Positions 1-8,200 of a DNA stretch of 64,000 nt are shown here, piece by piece (positions within the stretch are counted from its first letter, which is position 1; each line of letters opens with the position of its first letter). The stretch covers positions 18,308-82,307 of the forward strand of contig NZ_NHRY01000250.1 in the NCBI RefSeq assembly GCF_002937115.1, written 5' to 3'. The notes under the pieces are model-generated. The model was not told the origin of the DNA, did no database searches, and worked only from the letters and a program-made list of their open reading frames with translations. The translations under genes and the position numbers were made by a program. This stretch comes from Rhodopila globiformis (GTDB taxonomy: Bacteria; Pseudomonadota; Alphaproteobacteria; Acetobacterales; Acetobacteraceae).

Positions 1-561
1 GACGGCGGGGACGCCCTCGACCAGGAAGATCCATTGCCACCCCCGGACGCCGAACGCGCCGTCGAGCTGCAGCAGCGCGCCGCCGAGCGGGCCGCCGATG
101 ACGCCGGCGAAGGCGCCGAAGGCGAAGAAGATGCCCATCATCTGGCCGCGGTAGCGGGCGGGGAACCAGCAGGTCAGGAAATAAGCGACGCCGGGGAAGA
201 AGCCCGCCTCGGCAATGCCCAGCAGGAAGCGGGCGGCGACGAAACTGGTTTCTCCTGTGACCAGTGCGGTGCCGGCCGAGAAGACGCCCCACATGGCCAT
301 GATGGCGCTGATCCAGACGCGGGCGCCAACGCGGTTGAGCATCATGTTCGCGGGAAGCTGGAACAGGATATAGGTCCAGAAGAAAGCGCCGGCGCCGAAG
401 CCATAGGCGCTGGCGGTCAGGCCAAGGTCCTTGTTCATGGTCAGCGCGGCCATCGAGACGTTGAAGCGGTCGAGCGCGTTGATCATGTAGCCGATGCTGA
501 GAAACGGTATCAGGCGCCATGCGACCTTGCGCATGACGGCGCGTTCGAAATCGGGCGTCAT
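1..561 (-). CDS. MFS transporter, N-terminal part only (runs off the window)
   Basis: The reverse strand encodes 187 codons of a Major Facilitator Superfamily permease and continues beyond the left edge. The visible part covers about five membrane segments, starting with MTPDFERAVMRKVAWRLIPF, then a conserved LDRFNVSMAAL segment and the MFS motif-A-like loop region. The start ATG (559-561) follows a purine-rich AGGAGG-type site on the minus strand. It closely resembles the complete MFS transporter at 20523-21827 (shared TMNKDL, GFGAG and GIAEAGFFPG motifs), so both probably belong to the anion:cation symporter group that moves organic acids such as hydroxylated aromatics or sugar acids. The substrate cannot be read from the sequence. 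Confidence 0.85.
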   Translation of the reverse strand, partial: MTPDFERAVMRKVAWRLIPFLSIGYMINALDRFNVSMAALTMNKDLGLTASAYGFGAGAFFWTYILFQLPANMMLNRVGARVWISAIMAMWGVFSAGTALVTGETSFVAARFLLGIAEAGFFPGVAYFLTCWFPARYRGQMMGIFFAFGAFAGVIGGPLGGALLQLDGAFGVRGWQWIFLVEGVPAV

Positions 562-698
562 TGTTTCCTCCTGCGAACTCTGTCGGTCCCGCGGGAAGGC
601 TAAAGCAGTTTCGCGCGACAGGGAAATGGGAAGGCGGCTTATTGGTTCGAATTCGTAACGTATCGATGCCGCGGGCTGGCGGCACGCCATTGCCTCCT

Positions 699-778
699 CG
701 TCATGGCCCGGCTTGTCCGGGCCACCTGTCGCGATGCACGTGCTGGAATAGGTGGCCCGGACAAGCCGGGCCATGACG
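699..778. repeat. Palindromic intergenic repeat, class C (copy 1)
   Basis: An approximately 80-bp near-perfect inverted repeat. The arms carry a TGGCCCGG core with CTTGTCCGGGCCACCTG on the left and its complement on the right, around a short variable centre. The outer ends are CGTCATGG and CCATGACG. A sister copy lies at 33668-33747. The unit can fold into a long hairpin in either strand. Confidence 0.9.
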
Positions 779-811
779 GATCGGCAAAGTTCTTCGCTAT
801 GTTAACGCCTA

Positions 812-903
812 TGGTGCGTGTCCCGGGCCATGACGGTGAGGGACAAGCCCTTGCTCGCTGTTTCGCTTACCCTGGTGCGCATGGGGACACGCCCAGCCAT
901 GAC
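812..903. repeat. Palindromic intergenic repeat, degenerate class A half-units
   Basis: Two facing partial units, one ending GGGCCATGACGGTGAGG and the other running GGGGACACGCCCAGCCATGAC. They match the outer parts of the longer compound copies at 11080-11310 and 41218-41462, so this looks like a decayed copy. Together with 699-778 it fills the space between the MFS gene and the hydrogenase protease; I see no gene here. Confidence 0.7.
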
Positions 904-951
904 AAAGGGAGAACAATCGCGGCAGTCAAAACGCTCTTCGACCCGCACCAG

Positions 952-1416
952 TCACGCCGCCGTCAGCTCCGTAACGATCAATCGCGCGGCCTCCTGCGCG
1001 GCAGACACGACCTCACCCGACATCGCCCCGCCTACCGCGAACGAGCCCCCCTCGATCACATACGCTACGCACACGCGCGGCATGCACGACAACGCGGCCG
1101 CCAGGGCGACCGCCTGCGCCACGCCGAACCCGTGCGACGAGGCGCCGCCGCTCTCCGGCACCACGTCCCCGGCCCGGCAGTCCAACCGCCGGATCGTGCC
1201 CGGCGGCGCGCCCGACACCGCGGCATCCACCAGGATCACGCAATCCGCCTGCTGCAGCAGGTCGACCAGCTCCGCCGCGCCGCCGGCCTGTTCCTCGATC
1301 CGCACGTCCGCCGGCAGCCGCCCGCGCAGCAGGCGCGCGACCAGGCGGCCCACGCCGTCGTCGCCACGGTCCGGATTGCCGACGCCGACCACCAGCCGGC
1401 GTGGCGGTTCAGACAC
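952..1416 (-). CDS. NiFe-hydrogenase maturation endopeptidase (family M52)
   Basis: A 154-residue protease of the HyaD/HybD/HycI family. These enzymes bind the nickel-loaded precursor of the hydrogenase large subunit and remove its C-terminal peptide. The N-terminus has the family signature [14 protein letters not shown]. Further on, VDAAVSG and the SSHGFG histidine segment correspond to the metal-contacting positions of the family. The start overlaps the end of the large-subunit gene by 8 bp, so it is translationally coupled as the last gene of the operon. The likely substrate is the neighbouring large subunit, which still ends in a short tail after its last metal-binding motif. No anomaly seen. 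Confidence 0.93.
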   Translation of the reverse strand: MSEPPRRLVVGVGNPDRGDDGVGRLVARLLRGRLPADVRIEEQAGGAAELVDLLQQADCVILVDAAVSGAPPGTIRRLDCRAGDVVPESGGASSHGFGVAQAVALAAALSCMPRVCVAYVIEGGSFAVGGAMSGEVVSAAQEAARLIVTELTAA

Positions 1417-2698
1417 GCACGATGTCCAGCTTCAGGAAATGCACCGAGCAGGAAATGCACGGATCATGGTTACGAATCGTTTGTTCACACAAATGACGCA
1501 GCCGGTTGGTGTCCTGCTGCAGCCAGGCCGGCGCGAACGTGCGCAGGTCGTCCTCGATGCTCGGCAGGTTCTGCGATGTCGGCGGCACGATCTTGGCATC
1601 CAGGATGGCGCCATCCTCGGCAATGCTGTAGCGGTGATACAGCATGCCGCGCGGCGCCTCGGTGCAGGCATAGCCGGTGCCGGCGCGCAGCGCCACGTCC
1701 TCGAACGGACGGTCCGGCGGTTCGTAGGCGTCGATGACCCGTAGCGCTTCCTCGAACGCGAAGATCACCTCCACCGCGCGGACGACGATGCTGCGGAACG
1801 GATTGTTGCAGGTCGCCTCCAGTCCCGCCTCGCGCGCCGCCTGTTTCGCCAGCGGCGACAGCAGCGCCGAGTTCAGGCTGTAGCGGGCAATCGGCCCGGT
1901 CAGGTACGACCCGGCGCCAACGCGGCGCGAATGCAGCGCGTTCGAGTGCTCGACGTGGTATTCCTCGAAATGCGCGTCGTATTCCTGCGGCGTGATGTCG
2001 ACGCCCTTGCTGCTGACGACGCGCCCGGCGTTGAACGGATACTCGCCGGCCTTGCCGAGCGAAACCATCTCGTAGTCGCGGGTGCAGTCGGGGAATTCGA
2101 AGCCGGCTATCAGCCTGACCGCGTTCAGGGACATCTCCAGCGCGCGTTGCAGTTCTTCCCGCAGCGGCGCGAGTTCCCGCTTGGTCGGCACGCGGTAGAA
2201 GCCGCCGACGCGCACGTTGATCGGGTGGATCTCCCGCCCGCCCAGCAGCTTCAGGATGGCGTTGCCCGCCTTCTTGATGCGCAGGCCGGTCTGCACGATG
2301 TCGGGATAGTCCTTCGCCATCTCGACGGCGCCCTCGTACCCAAGGAAGTCCGGCGCGTGCAGCATGTACATGTGCAGAACGTGGCTTTCCACCCACTCGC
2401 CGCAGTACAGCAGCCGCCGCAGCTCCCGGATCGGGTGCGAAACGGTGATGCCGAGCGCATCCTCCATCGCGTGCACCGCGCTCATCTGGTACGCGACCGG
2501 ACAGATGCCGCAGATCCGCGCGGTGATGTCAGGCACCTCGGTGTAGTTCCGGCCGCGCAGGAACGCCTCGAAGAAGCGCGGCGGCTCGAAGATCTTCAGT
2601 TCGGCCTCGCGCAGCGTGTTCCCGTCGATGACGAGACGCAGGCCGCCCTCGCCTTCCACCCGGGCCAGAACATCGACCTTGATCGTCTTACGCGTCAT
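1409..2698 (-). CDS. NiFe hydrogenase large (alpha) subunit, group 3-type
   Basis: About 429 residues, carrying the NiFe(CN)2CO active site. The two metal-binding motifs are visible: RICGIC near residue 60 and DPCISCSVH near the C-terminus, each supplying two cysteines. After the last histidine there is a nine-residue tail (FLKLDIVRV) that the M52 protease downstream would remove. I chose the ATG at 2696-2698 because it gives [19 protein letters not shown], the usual beginning of this family; an upstream in-frame extension to 2773 lies inside the small-subunit gene. Lack of a Tat signal on the partner subunit and the diaphorase genes upstream indicate a soluble NAD(P)-linked enzyme resembling group 3b/sulfhydrogenases. 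It overlaps the small-subunit gene by 11 bp. Confidence 0.95.
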   Translation of the reverse strand: MTRKTIKVDVLARVEGEGGLRLVIDGNTLREAELKIFEPPRFFEAFLRGRNYTEVPDITARICGICPVAYQMSAVHAMEDALGITVSHPIRELRRLLYCGEWVESHVLHMYMLHAPDFLGYEGAVEMAKDYPDIVQTGLRIKKAGNAILKLLGGREIHPINVRVGGFYRVPTKRELAPLREELQRALEMSLNAVRLIAGFEFPDCTRDYEMVSLGKAGEYPFNAGRVVSSKGVDITPQEYDAHFEEYHVEHSNALHSRRVGAGSYLTGPIARYSLNSALLSPLAKQAAREAGLEATCNNPFRSIVVRAVEVIFAFEEALRVIDAYEPPDRPFEDVALRAGTGYACTEAPRGMLYHRYSIAEDGAILDAKIVPPTSQNLPSIEDDLRTFAPAWLQQDTNRLRHLCEQTIRNHDPCISCSVHFLKLDIVRV

Positions 2699-3470
2699 GA
2701 CGTTCGCTTTCCTTCTGGAAGGCCTCGGCCGTTGCGTTGAACGTGCGATAGACGCGTTGCAGCGCACGTTCATCCAAACCCCGATCGGCCAGCCTTGGGC
2801 TCAGCGACTGCGGATTCGGCGTCTCCTTCGGGCCGAAGCAGCCGTAGCAGCCGCGGTTGTAGGCCGGGCAGATCGCGCCGCAGCCGGCATGAGTCACCGG
2901 CCCCAGGCACGCCGCCGCGCCGCGCACCAGCACGCACACCGTGCCGCGCAGCTTGCATTCCATGCAGACGCTGTGCGACGGGATGTTGGGCTTTCGGCCG
3001 TGCAGATACGCCGTCAGCACCTCCAGCAACTGGTGCTTGTTGATCGGGCAGCCGCGCAGTTCGTAATCCACCTCGACATGCGCGCCGATCGGCGTCGATT
3101 TCTCCAGCGTGGAGATGTATTCCGGATGCGCATAGACGATGTTGGTGAATTCCTTCACGTCCTTGAAGTTGCGCAAGGCCTGGATGCCACCGGCGGTGGC
3201 GCAGGCGCCGATGGTGATCAGGCTGCGCGACTGCCGGCGGACGTCCTTCAGCCGCTCCAGGTCATGCGGCGTGGTGACAGACCCTTCCACCAGGGAAACG
3301 TCGTACGGCCCCTTCAGAACGCCGCGCGTGGCCTCGGGGAAATAGGCGATTTCCACCGCGCCGGCGACCGCCAGCAGTTCGTCCTCGCAATCCAGCAGCG
3401 ACAACTGGCAGCCGTCGCAGGATGCGAACTTCCAGACTGCGAGTTTCGGCTTGCCTGGTGCCTTGGCCAT
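2688..3470 (-). CDS. NiFe hydrogenase small (delta) subunit
   Basis: A 260-residue small subunit that relays electrons through Fe-S clusters from the NiFe site. The N-terminal [11 protein letters not shown] motif holds the proximal-cluster cysteines, followed by GACATAGG and RGCPINK. The C-terminal part has the CMECK and [15 protein letters not shown] cysteine groups for the remaining clusters. There is no twin-arginine leader and no membrane anchor, which agrees with a cytoplasmic group 3 enzyme. It sits 12 bp after the second diaphorase gene and overlaps the large subunit. Confidence 0.95.
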   Translation of the reverse strand: MAKAPGKPKLAVWKFASCDGCQLSLLDCEDELLAVAGAVEIAYFPEATRGVLKGPYDVSLVEGSVTTPHDLERLKDVRRQSRSLITIGACATAGGIQALRNFKDVKEFTNIVYAHPEYISTLEKSTPIGAHVEVDYELRGCPINKHQLLEVLTAYLHGRKPNIPSHSVCMECKLRGTVCVLVRGAAACLGPVTHAGCGAICPAYNRGCYGCFGPKETPNPQSLSPRLADRGLDERALQRVYRTFNATAEAFQKESERHDA

Positions 3471-3482
3471 GCCGGTTCTCCT

Positions 3483-4337
3483 CTAGAATTCCCGGACCGA
3501 GTACAGGTGCTCGATCTGGTCGTAGCGGTACACCGGCCCGTCCTTGCAGACGAAAGTGGTGCCGATCTGGCAATGACCACACAGGCCAATGGCGCACTGC
3601 ATGTTGCGCTCCAGCGTGACCCAGACACGATCCTTGGTCACCCCAAGCTCGCCCAGCGTATCCACCGCCTGCCGTGTGAGCGCCTCCGATCGGCAGACAA
3701 AGGCAGTCGTCGCCGACCAGTCGGGACGCGCCGCGCGGATCGCCGCATTGACGCTGCCGACGCGGCCGCGATAGCCGCTCGGCGCGGAATGCACGGTCAG
3801 GTGCACATTGGTGTCGAACCGCGCCCGCCAGCGATGCAGGTCCTGCTCATACATGATGTCGTCGACGCCACGAGTGCCGTAGCAGATGATCACCTTGCCG
3901 AAGTCCTGGCGGCGGTGCAGCACCTCGTAGATCAGCCCGCGCAGCGGCGCCAGGCCGATGGTGCTGGTGACGAACACGATGTCGGAGCCGACCACCTCGT
4001 CGATCGGCCAGGGCCGGCCGAACGGGCCGCGGATGCCGACGACGGCGCCGGCGTGCAGTTCCTGCATGGCGTTGGTCACCGGCCCGACGGCGCGGATGGT
4101 GTGCACCAGGGTATCCGGCTCGCGCGAGTCGCCGCTGATCGAGACCGGGATTTCGCCGACCCCGAACTGATACACCATGTTGAACTGGCCGGGCCGGTAG
4201 TGGAACGGCTTGCCGTCGAGCGGTTTCAGGTGCCAGGTGTAGACGCCGGGAATCTCCCGGATCACCCGGGTGATCCGGAACGGCATCGGCACCATGGGAT
4301 CCGTTGTCGCGACGACGTTGGCGGCGATCACATCCAC
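3483..4337 (-). CDS. Second diaphorase (gamma-like) flavoprotein, with weakened NAD site
   Basis: A 284-residue ferredoxin-NADP reductase-fold protein like the sulfhydrogenase gamma subunit (HydG/AsrB-like). The flavin motif YRPGQFNMVY and the C-terminal 2Fe-2S cysteines (CAIGLCGHC ... VCKDGPV) are kept. The pyridine-nucleotide motifs differ from its paralogue at 4882-5742: GGLGLAPLR has become STIGLAPLR, and CGPEVMM has become CRSEALT. That suggests FAD and the Fe-S cluster are retained while NAD(P) binding is weak or lost (inference). It follows the cNMP-fold gene by only 4 bp. Confidence 0.9.
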   Translation of the reverse strand: MDVIAANVVATTDPMVPMPFRITRVIREIPGVYTWHLKPLDGKPFHYRPGQFNMVYQFGVGEIPVSISGDSREPDTLVHTIRAVGPVTNAMQELHAGAVVGIRGPFGRPWPIDEVVGSDIVFVTSTIGLAPLRGLIYEVLHRRQDFGKVIICYGTRGVDDIMYEQDLHRWRARFDTNVHLTVHSAPSGYRGRVGSVNAAIRAARPDWSATTAFVCRSEALTRQAVDTLGELGVTKDRVWVTLERNMQCAIGLCGHCQIGTTFVCKDGPVYRYDQIEHLYSVREF

Positions 4338-4341
4338 GGGT

Positions 4342-4833
4342 TCAGCCCTTGTGCCTGGGAGTGACCGCCGGCTCCGTCGCCAGTTCGACGATCCGCATGC
4401 GAGTGCTCGCCAGCCGGCGTGCCATGATCGGCACGAAACGTTTATAGATCTCGTAGCCCAGCGACCGGTCGCTCTCCATCTTGCCGCGCAGGCAGGCGCC
4501 GTCGAGCTTCAGCAGGCGCACCTGCTCGCTCGCACGGGCGTCGCTGGTCCAGCGATACGGCGGGATCAGCCAGCTCCAGCCGAAGATGTCGCCCGCCTCC
4601 AGGGTTTCGACGACAATGGGCGGGCCTTGCGGCACGTGGATCTCCAGCGCCACCAGGCCGTGGCGGATCAGGTAGAAATTGTCCGCGGCCTCGCCTTCCC
4701 GGAAGATATAGTCGCCCGGGTGATAGACCGCATTGGCACAGCAGCCGACAATCGTGCGCAGTGCATCCGGGTCCATGCCCTCGGCAAACGGGTGGCTGCC
4801 CAATGTGTCTTCCAACCCGACGATATGGACCAC
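4342..4833 (-). CDS. Stand-alone cyclic-nucleotide-binding-fold protein (copy 2)
   Basis: A 163-residue protein made of one CRP-type cNMP-binding beta-barrel (motifs HPGDYIFREGE, NFYLIRHG, LEAGDIFGWSWL). There is no helix-turn-helix region after it, so it is not a DNA-binding regulator. The phosphate-binding cassette normally reads FGE...RxA; here it is FGWSWLIPPYRW...DARA, so cAMP or cGMP binding is doubtful. It pairs with the second gamma-like gene just downstream and is paralogous to 5726-6187. A role in assembling or gating the hydrogenase complex is inference from position only. Confidence 0.88.
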   Translation of the reverse strand: MVHIVGLEDTLGSHPFAEGMDPDALRTIVGCCANAVYHPGDYIFREGEAADNFYLIRHGLVALEIHVPQGPPIVVETLEAGDIFGWSWLIPPYRWTSDARASEQVRLLKLDGACLRGKMESDRSLGYEIYKRFVPIMARRLASTRMRIVELATEPAVTPRHKG

Positions 4834-4881
4834 AGCGATCTCCTTCTGGTTAATTCACGAAATGGCTGAATGGCCGTCGCA

Positions 4882-5742
4882 TCACAGCTCCTTCACGCCC
4901 ATGAGCCGGCGCACGCGGTCGTAGCGCAGCACCGGGCCGTCCTTGCAGACGAACAGCCCCTCGACCTGGCAATGGCCGCACAGCCCGATGGCGCATTCCA
5001 TGTTCCGTTCGAGCGAAACCCAGATGCTGGAGTCGGGGATGCCAGTGTCGCTCAGGCCCGCGGCGACGAAACGCATCATCACCTCGGGGCCGCAGACCAG
5101 CGCGGTGGCCCGCGCCGCATCCACCGCCAGGCGCGGCAGCAGCAGGGTCACGGCGCCGACGCGGCCGTGCCATGACGAGTCGGCGTGATCCACCATGACG
5201 TCAAGCTGCACATCCAGCCGCTTGCGCCACATCTCCAGCTGGCTGCGGAACAGGATGTCCGCCGGATTGCGCGCGCCATACAGCAGCGCGACGTTGCCGA
5301 AGCGCGCGCGGTTCGCCAGCACGTGGTAGATCACCGATCGCAGCGGCGCGAGGCCGAGGCCGCCGGCGACGATGACCACGTCGCGGCCGTTCAGGTCCTC
5401 CAGCGGCCAGGCGGTGCCGAACGGCCTGCGCAGCCCCAGGGTGTCGCCCGGCTGCAGCTCCGTCACCGCCTGGCTGACCGCGCCGACAGCGCGCACGGTC
5501 TGCACCAGGCAGGTTTCGTCGGCGGCGTCGCCGCTGATGCTGACCGGGATTTCGCCGACGCCGAAGACATACAGCATGGTGAACTGGCCTGGCCGGAACG
5601 TCGGCAGCGGCATCTCGTCCGCCGATTCGAGGGTCAGGGTGACCGTTCCGTTGTGGTCGCGCGCGCGCTTGCCGACCCGCACGATCCGCGGCAGCATGGG
5701 ATCGCCTTCCGCCGGGGCGAGCGGTTCAGTAATGGCGGGCAT
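4882..5742 (-). CDS. Hydrogenase gamma (diaphorase) subunit, FAD/NAD(P)/2Fe-2S
   Basis: A 286-residue member of the ferredoxin-NADP reductase superfamily that passes electrons between the hydrogenase and NAD(P). It shows the FAD motif RPGQFTMLY, the nucleotide motif GGLGLAPLR, the CGPEVMM loop, and a C-terminal 2Fe-2S site (CAIGLCGHCQVEGLFVC). It overlaps the preceding cNMP-fold gene by 17 bp. Unlike the paralogue at 3483-4337, all expected cofactor motifs are intact, so this is the likely NAD(P)-reactive subunit. Confidence 0.92.
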   Translation of the reverse strand: MPAITEPLAPAEGDPMLPRIVRVGKRARDHNGTVTLTLESADEMPLPTFRPGQFTMLYVFGVGEIPVSISGDAADETCLVQTVRAVGAVSQAVTELQPGDTLGLRRPFGTAWPLEDLNGRDVVIVAGGLGLAPLRSVIYHVLANRARFGNVALLYGARNPADILFRSQLEMWRKRLDVQLDVMVDHADSSWHGRVGAVTLLLPRLAVDAARATALVCGPEVMMRFVAAGLSDTGIPDSSIWVSLERNMECAIGLCGHCQVEGLFVCKDGPVLRYDRVRRLMGVKEL

Positions 5743-6173
5743 AGATGTCCAGCACCTGGAACCGGGCGGCGTTGACCTTCTGGACCAGCAGCCCGAGGAA
5801 GCGCTTCAGCACCTCGCAGCCCAGGTCGTGGTCCGTCTCCCACTTGTTGCGAAGACAGGTTGCATCGAGCGCGAGCGCGCGGGTCGGCTCGATGGCGCGG
5901 GCGTCGTGATCCCAGCGATACGGCGGCAGCAGCCAGGTCAGGCCGGCGACGTCGCCCTCGCTGACGGTTTCGAACATGACCGCCCCGCGGCCCGGCACCG
6001 CGGCCTCCAGCGCCACGTGGCCATGCCGGACCAGATAGATCCAGTCGGCCGGATCGCCGCTGCGGAACAGGTAGTCGCCGGCGTTGAACGCCACGTTCCG
6101 TGCGCAGCCGGCGGCCAGCGCCACGAACGGCTGCGGCAGGCCGACGAACAGCCGGTGCTCGCCGAGGATGCGT

Positions 6174-6187
<14 letters not shown>
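5726..6187 (-). CDS. Stand-alone cyclic-nucleotide-binding-fold protein (copy 1)
   Basis: A 153-residue CRP-like effector domain without any DNA-binding domain. Visible landmarks are [20 protein letters not shown] and [17 protein letters not shown]. The last is shared with copy 2 and differs from the usual FGE/R-A phosphate cassette, so an unusual ligand or a purely structural role is possible. It is sandwiched between beta and gamma subunit genes with overlaps on both sides (14 and 17 bp), which implies near-stoichiometric synthesis with the enzyme. Confidence 0.88.
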
Positions 6188-7304
<1,117 letters not shown>

Positions 7305-7339
7305 CGGGGCAATGCTTCCAAATCAGCGAGGGCGGTGCA

Positions 7340-7353
7340 TTGATGCATGTCAA
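7340..7353. promoter_or_regulatory. FNR/FixK-type (anaerobox) site upstream of the hydrogenase operon
   Basis: The sequence TTGATGCATGTCAA fits the FNR/FixK consensus TTGAT-N4-ATCAA in nine of ten positions. Its centre is about 42 bp before the ATG of the first hydrogenase gene. Oxygen-responsive control of a hydrogenase is biologically sensible. If the site acts as a class II activator (centre at -41.5), the transcript would start at or next to the ATG, giving a leaderless or nearly leaderless mRNA. Confidence 0.6.
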
Positions 7354-8200
7354 CGGCCTGTGATTCAAGCATTCGTGCGCGAGGGGCGGCAGGTTTTTTC
7401 GTGAAGTTTTTTGTATGTCTGGCGCCTGGCTGGTCGCGGATAAATGTACAGGCTTGAGGCGTGCGACGTGTGCGGTCCCGGCAAGGCGATCACAAGAATC
7501 TGATCAACGAGATCGTGCGGTTACCGTATTGTTCAGCCATTTGCATGGACATCTGTCATGACATCCAGCCATGCGCGGCGCGCGGTCGCACGGCAACCAG
7601 GGCATGAAGCCGCCGTTGCCTCTCCGTCATGGCCGCGCGCGGCCAGGGCGACTGCGTTGAATCGCGGTGGACGGGGCGCCACCGGCGTTTCCGGTTGGGT
7701 GACTCACCGGCCACGCCGATCTTTACTGCGCCACCGCATTTTTGAAGCGCAGAGCGCGTAGAGAAGAATTTGTTGCGACCTGCGGTCGCGGTGGGCCAGG
7801 GGCAATCGGCCTGCCGGGCCGCCGCTGCCGGCCAGCGCGACGGAATTCCAGCGAGTGGCGACCGCATCAATACCATTCAATTCATGCCGCTCGTTGTGGG
7901 TTCGTTATGCACGGGCGCCGACAGGTTGATATCCGCGGGCGGCCTGCTGATCGTCATGGCGGCGACCCCGGACATGCCGGAACACGGCCTCCGGGCCGCC
8001 ACCCACGTCTCGTGCCGACATCAGCAGAAGGCGTGGATGGCGCGCCTCCGCCGATGATGACGTGCGAGGCGACGGCCGAGCCACTCAGCCGGGTATTCCA
8101 TGCCTATGTGCGCCTGCGTCCGGCATGACGTAACTGCAACAACCACCGCTTCTTAATCGAAACAAAATCGGACTTTCCGGCGGCTCGGGATGGAAATCGC
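7354..8200. other. Intergenic region without a supported gene
   Basis: About 850 bp between the hydrogenase promoter and the PEP-carboxylase-like gene. Several open frames exist on both strands, but none shows a recognisable protein, a ribosome site or codon use like its neighbours. The left part (7370-7560) is less GC-rich than the surroundings, as expected for upstream regulatory DNA. I see no RNA gene or clear repeat. Confidence 0.5.

Noticed and set aside
2616..4364. Long plus-strand open frame of 582 codons over the hydrogenase genes
   Set aside because: It is antisense to well-supported hydrogenase genes and has the Arg/His/Asp-rich composition typical of shadow frames in GC-rich DNA.
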